Shown piece by piece: positions 10,814 through 21,179 of a stretch of DNA of 57,698 nucleotides. The position numbers were made by a program, and so were the translations under genes. Every line of letters begins with the position of its first letter. Within the stretch, counting starts at the first letter, position 1. The notes under the pieces are model-generated. The model worked only from the letters and a program-made list of their open reading frames with translations, was not told where the DNA came from and ran no database searches. Source of the DNA: Deinococcus planocerae (GTDB lineage: Bacteria > Deinococcota > Deinococci > Deinococcales > Deinococcaceae); contig NZ_PNOR01000029.1 in the NCBI RefSeq assembly GCF_002869765.1, forward strand, positions 1-57,698. Direction: 5' to 3'.

Positions 10814-13117
10814 ATGCCAACAATGGACAAATATAAAGACGTTACCATCAAACCGTGGCCGCAATACAATGTAGAGGGGGGAATATATTTCCAAAGGGAA
10901 GGGGGGGCGGGATTTGAGCTACCGATCAATTTTGGTTGGCAGCGTGACATTGTTGACAAATTAACAAAAGGGGAGGTTATAGAATTCAGCTTCTTATCTT
11001 CTGAACAACTTAATTTTTTGGATGAACTAGATCGTCTAGGCCTACTAAGGAACAGGAGCGAGGATTACGCATCAATACCGGATCGTTATAAAAGCAATAT
11101 AGCATTTTTCGAAGCGTTTTCAAATTTAGAGTCTCCTGCTTCAACATTTCACGAAACACTGAAGACCAAAAAAGTTGTCCTCCTTGGGGTCGGTGGGATA
11201 GGATCCACTGTTGCAATGCAGCTATGTGGATTAGGCATAGGTAGCATTACGTTAGTGGATAAGGATGACGTTGAGCTTAAGAACCTGTCGCGTCAGTTCC
11301 TTTACAGAGAGGCCGATGTAGGTCTTAGCAAATTGGAGGTCGCTTCTAGAGAGCTAAAAAATATAGATGGAACTATCATAGTTAATACCGTCGAATGTTA
11401 TGTAGAAGATGTAAGTACATTGCGTTCGATAATAACAGGGGCGGACTTAGTTATATCAGTCATTGATTCTCCCGACAATATATTAAATATTGTCAACGAG
11501 GCTTGCATCTTTGAACGAATTGATTTTATAGCAGGTGGCACTAGAATTACAAGCGGGGTGTATATGAGTGTTCAGCCGGGAGTAACAGCATGTTTTGAAT
11601 GCTCCCGGAGAGGACTGAGCTTCCCAAAACCGAGTATCGATTTCCCGGTTGCAAATCGGGTTATAGCTCCGGCGACAGGTATGCTGGGAAGCCTAATTGT
11701 GTGGGAGGCGCTAAAATATTTATTGAATATATCTCCTCCCGCTACAGCGGGTCGCCTGACCGAAGTGTATTTTTTGACCGGAGAAATAAAAATAACTGAT
11801 TCCTGGATTATCCATGACGACTGTCCGATTTGTAAAGAAGCCCAGGAGCAAATTGAGAAGACCTATCCGGCTGATGAGCGTAGGGTTGAAATAATTTCTC
11901 ACGTCGTGTTCGAAGAAATGGGAGAATATTTCGTCGGCTCTCCTGTGGCTGATAATCACATTATACTCAACGAGACAGGACTGATTCTACTTGATGTCCT
12001 CAAATCTGGAAAAACTTTTTCGCAAGCCGAACTAACAATTCTCAGGAAGACTGGGGAATATGTGGATGTCGAGGATTTTGTTGAAAAGTTAAGGGACGCA
12101 GGTTTTCTTGAGCAGAAACAAATTCAAACGTCACAACGATTATACAATGCTATACCGAAAAAACTTGCATTGTTTTTGTTTAAGTCAAGAATTTGGTGGC
12201 TTTATGCTCTTTCGGCTCTCGCTTGCCTCTATATCTGGTGGCGACTTCCATTTTTACTACCGGATGCACAAGATTTAACTGGGTGGAGACAAACGGAGTG
12301 GCTTATCCTAGCCAGTTTCATAATGAGTCGCGTGCAAATAACGGTTCATGAGCTTGCACACTTCGTCGCCGCACGGGCCGTTAGTGTACCTGGTCGTTTT
12401 CGCATTTCTCGCCGTTTATTTTTTGTAGTCTACGAGACTGATGTAAGTAGCATATGGCTAGTGCCGAAACGTGATAGATATGCCACCTTTATGGCTGGTA
12501 TAGCAGTAGATTTCGTAGTACTTTTGATTGCACTACTTATCAGATACATGCACTTTGAAGGACATCTGTCTAAATCTCTAGATTCTCTTGCTTCTTTGTA
12601 CATTCTAATCCTTGTAAATGGGCTTGTATTTCAGGCACTAGTCTTCCTAAGAACCGATCTCTACGCGGTTCTAGTTAATTTTTTCAATTGCAGAAATTTA
12701 TATCAGACTAACATACTGAGCATAACATTATTCTGCAAAAAAATGTTTAAAATACGCCCCACAATAGAAGAATTGAGGAGGTCAGCGAACTTCCATAGTC
12801 AAGATTTGAAAGCGCTTAGATTTTTTACACCTATATACATACTAGGAATAGTCTTATTTATTTGGTTTAATACTAAAGTTACACTTCCCGCAACCTTTGT
12901 TTTCGCAGAACGCGCTTTTAGAGATATAGGTCTCGCATTATCGGGCGAAAACGCGAGCTTGATAACTATTGTTTCTAATCTGATTATTGTCTCACAGCTC
13001 GCAATTCAAATTATTATATTTTCTTTCGTGACCATCAGATCAATCTTAAGGTTTTTTGTAGCAAGAAAAGCTTCAGGATTAGAAGTGACATCGGTTCACA
13101 ATACAAACAGCCGGTAA
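10814..13117 (+). CDS. Fusion protein: RRE-like domain, ThiF/E1 adenylyltransferase, PqqD-like domain, M50-type membrane protease
   Basis: The protein has 767 aa. Residues 1-80 look like a PqqD-type winged helix (IVDKLTKGE, LNFLDELDRLGLL). The E1/ThiF domain has nucleotide loop GVGGIGS (125-131), DKDDVELKNLSRQFLY with its conserved Asp and Arg, and four zinc cysteines (C260xxC263, C337xxC340). A second PqqD-like unit spans about 365-435 (LILLDVLKSGKTF, VEKLRDAGFLEQ). The rest is membrane-bound: HELAH (512-516) and a likely third ligand Asp615 in RTDLYAV match M50 proteases of the peptide-processing type. Inferred role: bind the 38-aa peptide, activate a carboxylate with ATP, and cleave. The start is uncertain: an in-frame ATG at 10784 lies inside the terminator stem, and 10814 and 10823 lack a clear ribosome-binding site. 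Strongly AT-rich codons show recent transfer. Confidence 0.85.
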   Translation: MPTMDKYKDVTIKPWPQYNVEGGIYFQREGGAGFELPINFGWQRDIVDKLTKGEVIEFSFLSSEQLNFLDELDRLGLLRNRSEDYASIPDRYKSNIAFFEAFSNLESPASTFHETLKTKKVVLLGVGGIGSTVAMQLCGLGIGSITLVDKDDVELKNLSRQFLYREADVGLSKLEVASRELKNIDGTIIVNTVECYVEDVSTLRSIITGADLVISVIDSPDNILNIVNEACIFERIDFIAGGTRITSGVYMSVQPGVTACFECSRRGLSFPKPSIDFPVANRVIAPATGMLGSLIVWEALKYLLNISPPATAGRLTEVYFLTGEIKITDSWIIHDDCPICKEAQEQIEKTYPADERRVEIISHVVFEEMGEYFVGSPVADNHIILNETGLILLDVLKSGKTFSQAELTILRKTGEYVDVEDFVEKLRDAGFLEQKQIQTSQRLYNAIPKKLALFLFKSRIWWLYALSALACLYIWWRLPFLLPDAQDLTGWRQTEWLILASFIMSRVQITVHELAHFVAARAVSVPGRFRISRRLFFVVYETDVSSIWLVPKRDRYATFMAGIAVDFVVLLIALLIRYMHFEGHLSKSLDSLASLYILILVNGLVFQALVFLRTDLYAVLVNFFNCRNLYQTNILSITLFCKKMFKIRPTIEELRRSANFHSQDLKALRFFTPIYILGIVLFIWFNTKVTLPATFVFAERAFRDIGLALSGENASLITIVSNLIIVSQLAIQIIIFSFVTIRSILRFFVARKASGLEVTSVHNTNSR

Positions 13118-13162
13118 TTCAAGTGGCTCCTTTTATTTTACTCAAATTTTCTATATTTAGGC

Positions 13163-13622
13163 CTAGTCTTCAAAAACGCATTTGTCTTCTTGAATTTTTT
13201 CAATTATCGGTATAACTCCGTAAGGCAACCCACGCCATACAAGAACGAAGGCAAGGGCCGACACCAGCCACAGCGCGGCGAGGGCGGTGGGCTGACTGAA
13301 GAAGACGCAGCCGAGCAGGAAGGGGACGGCGGGGGCAGTCCCGGCCTGCATGGCGGCGGTCAGGGTCACCTGGGGTCCCGGCCCCGTGGAATCGCGGGCG
13401 GCGAGCCGGGCGAGGTGCAGGCCGGCGGCGGCGAGCACGGCGGCGAGGAGAACGAGGGCGGTGACCCAACCCGCGGAGAGCGGCGCGGGCCGGGTGAGGA
13501 GGTAGAGCCCCCCCAGCGGCAACCCCGGCACGGCGATGACCAGGAAGGCGGCGACGAACGCCCGGCGGGCCGCGCGGGTGAGGTCGGCGGGCGTCCCGGT
13601 GCGCAGGTCGCGGGCGAGGGCC

Positions 13623-13630
<8 letters not shown>
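13163..13630 (-). CDS. Hypothetical membrane protein, C-terminus rewritten by the island
   Basis: The 155-aa protein has about four hydrophobic segments ([64 protein letters not shown]). Its last ~17 residues ([17 protein letters not shown]) are polar and encoded by AT-rich island DNA, while the rest is GC-rich. The island junction thus falls within this reading frame and has replaced or trimmed the native end. The start overlaps the ygfZ stop by 8 nt. It may be an ATP synthase I- or DUF-type small membrane protein; I cannot assign it. Confidence 0.7.
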
Positions 13631-14501
<871 letters not shown>

Positions 14502-14585
14502 GGGGGCAGGGTACGGGAAAAGGGGGGGGCGGTTCGTGGCACGCCGCACGCGGGAGGGGCCGGGACCCGCGCCCCGCCCCGTCCG

Positions 14586-15686
14586 TCAACTCACCAGCGC
14601 CCGCCCCCGCCGCTGCCGCTCCTGTTGCGCCTCGCGGGTGAGGTGCCAGCGGGCGAGGTCGGCCACGCCCTCGCGGATGATCGCCTCGGCGTGGGGAAGG
14701 GCCTCGCGGCGGCTTTGCAGGTTGCGGCTCACGATGGCGGTGAGGTCGTCGAGGTTGTAGAGGTGGGCGCCCGGCACGGCGGCGATGTCGGGGTCGAGGA
14801 TGCGCGGCACGCTGATGTCGATCAGGAACAGGGGGCGCTCCGGGCGGCCTTGCAGCGCGGCGCGCGCCCCCTCGCCGTGCAGGACGTAATGGGGGGCCGC
14901 GCTCGACGCGATCACGACGTCGGCTTCCGGCAGGACCTCGTGGAGGTACTGGGCGGCGCAGACGCGGCCCCCCACCCGCTCGGCGAGCTGCCGGGCGCGG
15001 GCCTCGGTGCGGTTGACCACGATCACGTCGCGCACCCCCGCCGCGCGCAGGTGGGTCAGCGTCAGCTCGGCGGTCTCGCCCGCCCCGATGATCAGGGCGG
15101 TGCGGCTCGTGAGGTCGCCCAGCGCCGCCTGCGCCAGCTCGACGGCGGCGCTCGACACGCTGACCACCTTGTCGCTCAGGCCGGTTTCCGAGCGCACCCG
15201 CTTCCCGGCGGCGAGGGCCCCCTGGACGACCTTGTTGAGGAGCTTGGCGCCGGGGGTACGCTCCTGCATCGCCTGCCACGCCCGTTTGACCTGCCCCTGA
15301 ATCTGCGTCTCGCCGATCACGAGGCTGTCGAGGCCCGAGGCGACCCGGTACAGGTGGGTAACGGCGGCGTCCCCGCGGTACACGTACAGGGACTCGCCCA
15401 GACCGTCCCCCCAGGCGTCCGCGAAGGCGCGCACGGGGTCGCCGCGCAGCCCGGCGAGGTAGACCTCGGTGCGGTTGCAGGTGGCGAGGAGCATGACCTC
15501 GGAGGCGTGGCGGGAAAGGGTGCTCAGGATGGCGGCCTCGTCGCCTGCGCGCACGGCGGCCCGCTCACGCACCTCGACAGGGGCGGTCTGGTGGTTGAGC
15601 CCCACCACCGCGAAGTCGAGGGGGGCGGGATGCGACGCTTTCGGCTGGGCGAGGAAGGCGCGGGCGGTCGGGCAGGCGAGCGTCAC
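14586..15686 (-). CDS. hemA: Glutamyl-tRNA reductase
   Basis: The 366-aa enzyme makes glutamate-1-semialdehyde from Glu-tRNA with NADPH, the first step of C5 tetrapyrrole synthesis. It has the catalytic region [14 protein letters not shown] (Cys70), [15 protein letters not shown], and NADPH-binding [17 protein letters not shown]. About 20 residues precede the usual start region ([18 protein letters not shown]); a later start is possible, but the ATG overlaps the preceding stop (ATGA), supporting this one. It is in one unit with the precorrin-2 dehydrogenase and cobA-hemD. Confidence 0.95.
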   Translation of the reverse strand: MTLACPTARAFLAQPKASHPAPLDFAVVGLNHQTAPVEVRERAAVRAGDEAAILSTLSRHASEVMLLATCNRTEVYLAGLRGDPVRAFADAWGDGLGESLYVYRGDAAVTHLYRVASGLDSLVIGETQIQGQVKRAWQAMQERTPGAKLLNKVVQGALAAGKRVRSETGLSDKVVSVSSAAVELAQAALGDLTSRTALIIGAGETAELTLTHLRAAGVRDVIVVNRTEARARQLAERVGGRVCAAQYLHEVLPEADVVIASSAAPHYVLHGEGARAALQGRPERPLFLIDISVPRILDPDIAAVPGAHLYNLDDLTAIVSRNLQSRREALPHAEAIIREGVADLARWHLTREAQQERQRRGRALVS

Positions 15687-16264
15687 ACGGCTCCCCCGGC
15701 ACTCAGGCCGAACGCCGAGCGGATGTCGGCGCGCAGGGCGTCGAGCGCCCCCTCGCGGGCGGCCCCGGGCAACCGGACGGCCTCCTCGCGCCGCGCGGCC
15801 CAGGCGTCCACCGTCCCCGGCTCGGGGAGGAGGGCGGCGATGCGCTCGCGCAGGGCCTGCGCCAGCATGGGCAGCTCGCGCCCGGTGCTCACCGCCACCT
15901 GCACGCCGCCGCGCTCCACGGCGGCGGGAAAGCGCAGGGTGCCCCTCGTGGCGTCGCCCGCGTGGTTGACGAGCGCCCCCGCGGCGCGGGCCCCGGCGGT
16001 CACGGCGTCGTTCACGGCCTCGCTGTCCGTGGCGGCCACGACCACGCGCTGCCCATTCAGGTCGGCGGGAAGGTAGGGACGGCGCTCGGCGCGCACGGGC
16101 AGCGCCGCGAAGTCGGGGTGGAGGTCGGGTGCGACGACCGTGACGCGCAGCCCGGCGCCTAGCAGGGTCCGCGCGCGGCGCAGGGCGACGGCCCCGCCCC
16201 CCACCACCAGGGCCGGTTCACCGCGCAAATCGAGGAGGGCCGCCAAACTCACGAGGCGCAGCAT
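15683..16264 (-). CDS. Precorrin-2 dehydrogenase / sirohydrochlorin ferrochelatase (CysG N-domain, Met8-like)
   Basis: The 193-aa protein has an N-terminal NAD-binding fold ([21 protein letters not shown]) and Met8/CysG-N motifs: [52 protein letters not shown]. Family members oxidise precorrin-2 and can insert iron to make siroheme for sulfite or nitrite reductases. It lies between cobA-hemD, which makes the substrate, and hemA, with which it overlaps by 4 nt. Confidence 0.93.
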   Translation of the reverse strand: MLRLVSLAALLDLRGEPALVVGGGAVALRRARTLLGAGLRVTVVAPDLHPDFAALPVRAERRPYLPADLNGQRVVVAATDSEAVNDAVTAGARAAGALVNHAGDATRGTLRFPAAVERGGVQVAVSTGRELPMLAQALRERIAALLPEPGTVDAWAARREEAVRLPGAAREGALDALRADIRSAFGLSAGGAV

Positions 16265-16345
16265 AGCGCCTGGGCCCAGGGGCGCACGTCCCCGACCGAA
16301 CGGTAAGAAATGCGGCGTGGACGGGATTTCCGTCCGTTTGGAGCC

Positions 16346-17887
16346 TCAGTCCGCCCCGCGTGTCCCGACCGCCGGACCCCCGCTGACCGCCCGCTCGGCG
16401 GCGTCGGCCAGGGCCTCCAGGGTGGGGGCCTCGGCGACGGTGACGCGGGTGAACCCGGCGCGGCGCGCGGCGTCGGCGGTCTGCGGGCCCATCGCGGCGA
16501 CGGCGAAGTCGGTTCCGGCGAGGGCGGCGAGATGCCGGGCCGCGCTTCCCGAGGCGAGCGTCACCACGTCGGCGGCCCTCAGGCGGTTCATCGCGTGCTC
16601 GCCGGGCCGGGCGGGTTCGGTGCGGTAGAGTTCCGCGCGCTCGTAGCGCAGGCCGCGCGCCTCCAATCCACGCTCCAGGTCGTCCTCCGCGACCTGGCTC
16701 GTGAGGTGCAGGGTGACCTCGCCGGGCTGACCGGGCAGCTCGGCACCCAGGTGCAGGGCGCCGGGGGTGGAGGGCAAGAAGTCGGCGCGCACCCCGCGCT
16801 CCGCCAATGAGCGGGCGGTGCTGGGGCCCACCGCCGCCACCCGCACGCCCGCGAGGTGCCGGGCGTCGAGCCCCAGGCGGTCCAGGTGGGTGAAGAGAGC
16901 CATTGCCCCCTGGTTGCTCGTGAGCAGCAGCCAGCTCACCCCCGTCAGGTCGCGCAATCGGGCGTGCAGCTCGGCCTCGCGGGCGGTCTCCGCGAAGCGG
17001 ATCAGGGGCACCTCCAGCACCGAGGCGCCGCGGGCGCGCAGGAGGTCCGACAGGGCGCTCGCCCCGTCGCGGGTGCGGGTCACGGCGACGCTGCGGCCCG
17101 CGAGGGGTCCCCCGAAGCCCGGCCCCACGTCGAACCAGCGCAGATGGTCCCGCAGCCGGGCGACCTCGCCGACCACGGTGACGGCGGGGGCCTCCAGCCC
17201 GGCCTCCCTGACCGCCCGCGAGATGGTCGCCAGCGTGCCCGTCGCCACCCGCTGCTGGGGCGTGGTGCCCCACTGGACGGTGGCGGCGGGGGTCTGCGGG
17301 TCACGCCCGGCGGCGATCAGGTCGGCGCTGATCTCGCCCAGGTTGCGCACCCCCATCAAGAGCACGAGCGTGTCCACCCCGGAGAGCCGCTCGTAGTGGG
17401 CGCCTCCCTCCTTCGTGTTGCCGGTGAGGACGGCGAAAGAGCGGGCCGCCTCGCGGTGGGTGACCGGAATGCCCGCGTAGGCGGGCGCGGCGATGGCGCT
17501 CGTCACGCCGGGGACGACCTCGAAGGCGATGCCCGCGAGGACACACGCCTCGGCCTCCTCGCCGCCGCGCCCGAAGACGAACACGTCCCCGCCCTTGAGC
17601 CGGGCGACCCGCCTGCCGCCCCCCTCCAGCGCCTTTTCCACGATCAGGGCGTTGATCTGCTCCTGGCCGATGTACTCGGAAAAGCCCTTCTTGCCCACGT
17701 AGATCGTCTCGGCCTCCGGGCAGTGCCGCAGCAACTCGGGGTTGGCGAGGTAGTCGAAGAGCACCACGTCCGCCCGCCGCAGGGCCTCCACCCCGCGCAC
17801 GGTGATCAGCCCCGGATCGCCCGGCCCCGCCCCGATCAGGGACACGAACGCGCGGGAGCCGGGAGCAGGAGCAGCGGAATCGGTCAT
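16346..17887 (-). CDS. Uroporphyrinogen-III C-methyltransferase fused to uroporphyrinogen-III synthase (CobA-HemD)
   Basis: The 513-aa bifunctional enzyme has an N-terminal half (about 1-255) that is an SAM-dependent [60 protein letters not shown]. The C-terminal half is Hem[51 protein letters not shown]. It would close hydroxymethylbilane to uroporphyrinogen III and methylate it to precorrin-2. TAGCCT (17899-17894) sits 6 nt before the ATG, predicting a leaderless transcript heading the siroheme/heme unit. Confidence 0.94.
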   Translation of the reverse strand: MTDSAAPAPGSRAFVSLIGAGPGDPGLITVRGVEALRRADVVLFDYLANPELLRHCPEAETIYVGKKGFSEYIGQEQINALIVEKALEGGGRRVARLKGGDVFVFGRGGEEAEACVLAGIAFEVVPGVTSAIAAPAYAGIPVTHREAARSFAVLTGNTKEGGAHYERLSGVDTLVLLMGVRNLGEISADLIAAGRDPQTPAATVQWGTTPQQRVATGTLATISRAVREAGLEAPAVTVVGEVARLRDHLRWFDVGPGFGGPLAGRSVAVTRTRDGASALSDLLRARGASVLEVPLIRFAETAREAELHARLRDLTGVSWLLLTSNQGAMALFTHLDRLGLDARHLAGVRVAAVGPSTARSLAERGVRADFLPSTPGALHLGAELPGQPGEVTLHLTSQVAEDDLERGLEARGLRYERAELYRTEPARPGEHAMNRLRAADVVTLASGSAARHLAALAGTDFAVAAMGPQTADAARRAGFTRVTVAEAPTLEALADAAERAVSGGPAVGTRGAD

Positions 17888-17934
17888 GCCGACAGGCTAG
17901 CGGCCCGGGGGAGGGACAAATGCGGCGGGGAACA

Positions 17935-17956
17935 AAAAACCCGCCCTCTCGGGCGG
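17935..17956 (-). terminator. Terminator of the AIM24 gene
   Basis: On the minus strand, CCGCCC-GAGA-GGGCGG is followed by a run of T. It lies between the AIM24 stop (18020) and the start of cobA-hemD, so it separates two same-strand units. Confidence 0.75.
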
Positions 17957-18019
17957 TGATAGGAAAAAGATAGCGTGGGATGCAGAGGCTGTCAACTTAT
18001 GCAGCCGGGTTCTGGCTGT

Positions 18020-18817
18020 CTACCCGTCCAGCGACGGCAACAGGGTGGACGTGACGCGCAGCGGCAGGGTGGGGGCGAACCACACGCGGCCCGTGCCGCG
18101 GTAGACCTGCACGAAGCCCTCGCCGGTCCGCCCGCTGCCGAGCAGGCCCCTCGCACTCTTCTCGACGCTGAAGGTCAGGCCCCCCGTGTACGCGAGGACG
18201 AGATTGCCGTCCACCTTCAGGGTCTCGCCCCGCAGGTCGAGAACCTGGAACTCGTCGGGGTGAACGGGGCTTTGCAGGGCGAAGACGCCCGTGCCCGAGA
18301 GCTTGGGCTGGACCCGGCCCTCCCCGCTGCCCAGGGCGGCGGCAAGCCCTCGGTTGACGTGCCGTCCGACCGTCACGTCCCCCACGCAGGCGACGAAGGC
18401 GCCGTCGTCCACGATCACGTCCTCGCCGCGCAGCTCGCCCAGCAGCAGGTGCAGCCGGGTGGGCTCGGTGTGGATCACGCCCGCGCCGCGGTAGACGGTC
18501 TTGTACAGGCCCTCCCCGGTCGCCGCCGCCGTGACCGCCCCGCGCAGGAAGCCGCCCAGCCCGCCGCCGCCCCCGCCCGTCATGCTCGCGCCCATCTCGA
18601 TCTCGCCGCGCAGCGACTGGAGGGCGCCGGGTTCGAGCACCGCCGTGCCGTCCCCCACGTGCAGGGTGAGTTGCCGCCAGGGGGCCGGGCGGGTCACGGG
18701 CTGGAGGTAGCCCTCCAGGGGGGTCTCGGCGGGGTGGGCGGTGTGCTCGACGACCTCCAGCCGCGCGCCCTCGCCGCCGATCTCGCGGACCGTCCGGGCC
18801 TTCCAGATGAATTCCAT
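18020..18817 (-). CDS. AIM24 family protein
   Basis: The 265-aa protein has the AIM24 beta-rich fold: [14 protein letters not shown], then [27 protein letters not shown] and [12 protein letters not shown] repeats of Gly-rich strands. Bacterial AIM24 proteins are widespread and of unknown biochemical role; the yeast homologue works in mitochondrial inner-membrane organisation. There is no signal peptide. It lies 33 nt after the DUF418 gene on the same strand and probably shares its transcript. Confidence 0.88.
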   Translation of the reverse strand: MEFIWKARTVREIGGEGARLEVVEHTAHPAETPLEGYLQPVTRPAPWRQLTLHVGDGTAVLEPGALQSLRGEIEMGASMTGGGGGGLGGFLRGAVTAAATGEGLYKTVYRGAGVIHTEPTRLHLLLGELRGEDVIVDDGAFVACVGDVTVGRHVNRGLAAALGSGEGRVQPKLSGTGVFALQSPVHPDEFQVLDLRGETLKVDGNLVLAYTGGLTFSVEKSARGLLGSGRTGEGFVQVYRGTGRVWFAPTLPLRVTSTLLPSLDG

Positions 18818-18850
18818 ACCGGGAGTACGCGCCGCGGGGGCGCCGGGTTC

Positions 18851-20011
18851 CTACCGCCGGGCGCGGCCATACACCAGGGCGCGGGTCAGCGCCTCCAGCG
18901 GCCCCGTGCCGAAGCGGCGCAGCACCCACGCGCTCAGCGGCACCTGGGCGAGCCCGACCGCGAGGGCGAGGAGCAGCGTGGCGGCGGCCCCCCAGCGTCC
19001 GTACTGGGCTCCGGCGTAGGGGTAGAACACCGCCGTCATGATCAGGCTCTGGGCGATGTAGTTGCTCATGGCGAGCCGCCCGCTCGCCGCGAAGGCCCGC
19101 AGGGGCCCCAGGCTCCCCCGCGCGGCGAGGAGCCCCAGCACCCCGGCGTACCCCAGCGCCGAGGCGAGCCCGCCCCCCATGCGGACGGGGATGGCGAGGA
19201 GCCCGGCGGTCTGGGTGCCCCAGGTGTTCAGCCACGCGAGGAGCACCCCCAGCGGCAGGCCGACCATCAGACCATACGCGGCGAGGCGGCGCAGCAGCGG
19301 CAGGTGCTCGTGCGGGCGGGTGAGCACGCCCGTGCGGTGGGCGGCGGCCCCCAGGCAGAAGAGCGCGACCAGCCACAGGCCGTTGTACACGCTGCCCCCG
19401 ATCAGGTTGGACTGGAACTCCGCCGCCCGCCCGGCCACGACCTGCGCGTACGTCATCCCCGGGGTGAGGTCGGGCAGGCCGTCGAACCGGGGTCTGACCG
19501 GGCCCGCGAGGCTGCCGAAGCCCGCCAGCACCCCCAGCAGCAGCCACCACGCCCCCAGCGCCGCCGCGAGGGTGACGAGTTCGCGCGCCGTCATCCGCAC
19601 GGTGAGGAGCAGCGCGACCGCCAGCAGCGCGTAGTTGGAGATGATGTCCCCGTGCCACACGAACACGAAGTGCGCCGTGCCGATCACGAGGAGCACGGCG
19701 AGGCGCCGCAGCAGCGTTCCCCCCCCGTGCCGCGCGAGCAGCCCCGCCGCCCCCCACCCGAACAGCATGGCGAAGAGGCTGATCGCCCGCCCGTTCACGA
19801 ACACGTCGGTCAGGACCTGCACGGCCCCGTCCGCGCCCCGCTGCTCCCACTCCCGGAAGCCCGCGAAGGTCTGCGCGTTCACAATCAGGATGCCCAGCAG
19901 CGCCAGCCCCCGCAGCACGTCGGGCAGCGCCGCGCGTTCCCCCGCCCCCACCGGACGCTGAGGGCCGGTCTCAGGGGCGGGGGCCTGGTCCGGCGGGGAG
20001 GCGAGGCTCAT
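18851..20011 (-). CDS. DUF418 domain-containing membrane protein
   Basis: The 386-aa protein has about 9-10 membrane segments. The N-terminal region [19 protein letters not shown] is typical of DUF418/YeiB-like proteins, and the C-terminal DUF418 part has [20 protein letters not shown]. The function of the family is unclear; some members relate to acyltransferase-3-like membrane proteins. TAGCCT lies 6 nt upstream of the ATG (20023-20018), predicting leaderless initiation. Confidence 0.85.
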   Translation of the reverse strand: MSLASPPDQAPAPETGPQRPVGAGERAALPDVLRGLALLGILIVNAQTFAGFREWEQRGADGAVQVLTDVFVNGRAISLFAMLFGWGAAGLLARHGGGTLLRRLAVLLVIGTAHFVFVWHGDIISNYALLAVALLLTVRMTARELVTLAAALGAWWLLLGVLAGFGSLAGPVRPRFDGLPDLTPGMTYAQVVAGRAAEFQSNLIGGSVYNGLWLVALFCLGAAAHRTGVLTRPHEHLPLLRRLAAYGLMVGLPLGVLLAWLNTWGTQTAGLLAIPVRMGGGLASALGYAGVLGLLAARGSLGPLRAFAASGRLAMSNYIAQSLIMTAVFYPYAGAQYGRWGAAATLLLALAVGLAQVPLSAWVLRRFGTGPLEALTRALVYGRARR

Positions 20012-20050
20012 GGATGCAGGCTAGCGCGCGGGCGTCTTCCGGGGATGGGC

Positions 20051-20073
20051 AACAAAACCGCCTCTCGGGCGGT
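20051..20073 (-). terminator. Intrinsic terminator downstream of MliC-like genes
   Basis: On the minus strand, ACCGCC-CGAGA-GGCGGT is followed by TTTTGTT. It resembles the terminator at 17935-17956. It ends transcription about 180 nt beyond the first MliC-like gene, leaving a long 3' region. Confidence 0.65.
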
Positions 20074-20235
20074 GATGGGTCAATGCCAGCGCCCTATGGG
20101 CCTCCGCGCGCGCGAGGCCCATCTGGCAAGCCCTCTTCCAGTCTCGTGCCGGCTTCCCGTCGGGAGAACCCCGAGCAGCGCGGGCGTCGCCTCCCGACGA
20201 CGAGGCCCGTCTGAAGTTCAATCTGGCCTAGGCCG
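20074..20235 (-). ncRNA. Structured 3' region or small RNA candidate
   Basis: This gene-free stretch just before a terminator contains a nested hairpin: TGCCAG...CTGGCA enclosing ATGGGCCT...AGGCCCAT (about 20091-20128). It also holds CG-rich local stems nearer 20160-20210. A 66-codon frame across it has low-complexity Arg/Ala content and no ribosome-binding site. It may be an independent small RNA or only the 3' end of the MliC transcript. Confidence 0.25.
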
Positions 20236-20253
20236 CCCTGGGGAAAGGGAGCG

Positions 20254-20616
20254 TCAGTTGACCTGCACGCACCCCCGCAACGCGAACCGCCCGCTGCGGG
20301 TCTCCTTCATGGAGGCAACCTCACCGTTGCTCACCCAGGCGAAGCCGCCGCCCTGGTAGAGCACGCCCCCGGCACCGTCCGCCTGATTCAGGACGCGCGT
20401 CTGCCCCGCGAACTGCACGCGGGCGCGGTTGGGCAGGAGGGTCACCTGCACGCGGATGCCGCCCTGGCAGCGGAAGGTGGCCCGGCCCAGCACCCGCTCC
20501 CCGCCCGCCGAGGGGGACGAGGCGGCTGGGAGGCCGTCGGCGAGCGCCGTTCCGCCGAAGGGCAGCAGGACCACCGAACACAGACCGACCCGGACCACCG
20601 CGGTGAAGGGCTTCAT
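20254..20616 (-). CDS. MliC-like secreted protein (lysozyme-inhibitor family), copy 1
   Basis: The 120-aa product has a signal peptide (KPFTAVVRVGLCSVVLLPFG, cleavage near ALADG). The mature part has the MliC pattern: ATFRCQGGIRVQVTLLPNRA, VRFAGQ-like strand, LNQADGAGGVLYQGGGFAWV and a final Cys in LRGCVQVN. MliC/PliC proteins inhibit C-type lysozymes; this role is inferred from the family. The two Cys probably form a disulfide. AAGACT lies 6 nt before the ATG. It is a tandem paralogue of the next gene. Confidence 0.75.
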   Translation of the reverse strand: MKPFTAVVRVGLCSVVLLPFGGTALADGLPAASSPSAGGERVLGRATFRCQGGIRVQVTLLPNRARVQFAGQTRVLNQADGAGGVLYQGGGFAWVSNGEVASMKETRSGRFALRGCVQVN

Positions 20617-20719
20617 TCGTTGAGTCTTTCACATGGGATGAGCTTCTCTCAAGAGAAGAGCTGGCACTCAGGCTCGTGAAGCCCGGCGGCCCGGACGGGG
20701 GCGTGAGGCTCCCTTTCTC

Positions 20720-21088
20720 TCAGTTGACGCGCACGCAGCCGCTGACCGGCAACTCGCCGCTGCGGGTGTTTCGCATGTAGGCGACCTTGCCGTCGTTGAC
20801 CCAGGCGAAGCCGCCGCTGCGGTAGCGCACGCCCCCCACCCCGTCGGCGAGGTCGAGGGTCCGGGTCTGCCCCGCGAACTCGACCTGCGCCCGGTCGGGC
20901 ATCCGCGTCACCTGCACGCGAATCCCGCCCTGGCAGCGGAAGACCACCCGCTCGATCACCCGGTCCCGGTTCGCCGGGAAGGTCGCGGAGGCGAGGGAGG
21001 GCGCCCCGTCGGCGAGCACCCTGCCGCCCAGGGAGAGCAGCGCCATCAGACAGAGGCCGACACGCGAGGCCGCAGCGAAGGGGTTCAC
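20720..21088 (-). CDS. MliC-like secreted protein (lysozyme-inhibitor family), copy 2
   Basis: The 122-aa product has a signal peptide and a core nearly parallel to copy 1: VVFRCQGGIRVQVTRMPDRA, AQVEFAGQTRTLDLADG, VRYRSGGFAWVNDGKVAYM and the terminal Cys in VSGCVRVN. It starts with GTG at 21088; AATACT 6 nt upstream suggests leaderless initiation. Tandem duplication followed by divergence of the N-terminal linker is evident. The product would act outside the inner membrane. Confidence 0.75.
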   Translation of the reverse strand: MNPFAAASRVGLCLMALLSLGGRVLADGAPSLASATFPANRDRVIERVVFRCQGGIRVQVTRMPDRAQVEFAGQTRTLDLADGVGGVRYRSGGFAWVNDGKVAYMRNTRSGELPVSGCVRVN

Positions 21089-21179
21089 GTGAGGAGTATT
21101 TCACACTGGGGAGGCGGCGGTGGTGTGCCTCCGGCCCCTGTCCAGCCCACCCGGCAGCCGGGGCGGGTACGCTGGCGGC

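Larger units (their letters stand above)
10440..13235 (+). mobile_element. AT-rich genomic island carrying a candidate RiPP system
   Basis: Base composition and codon use change abruptly right after the dppC stop and change back around 13220-13245, inside the last codons of the 155-aa membrane protein gene. The island contains one small peptide gene, one large modification/protease gene, and their regulatory sites. I see no transposase, integrase, tRNA or convincing flanking direct repeats. Sharp composition borders and altered flanking coding sequence support horizontal acquisition; the mechanism is unknown. From 10440 to 10590 there is AT-rich DNA with no gene I can support. Confidence 0.75.

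Noticed and set aside
10621..13210. Shared words TCAATTATTGG (10623-10633) and TCAATTATCGG (13199-13209) as island att sites
   Set aside because: Eleven bases with one mismatch in AT-rich DNA are expected by chance, and the left copy lies inside the promoter region rather than at the border.
17975..20359. A 794-codon open frame on the plus strand
   Set aside because: It is antisense to AIM24, DUF418 and part of MliC, with Arg/Gln/His-rich low-complexity translation. GC-rich codon bias keeps the antisense frame open.
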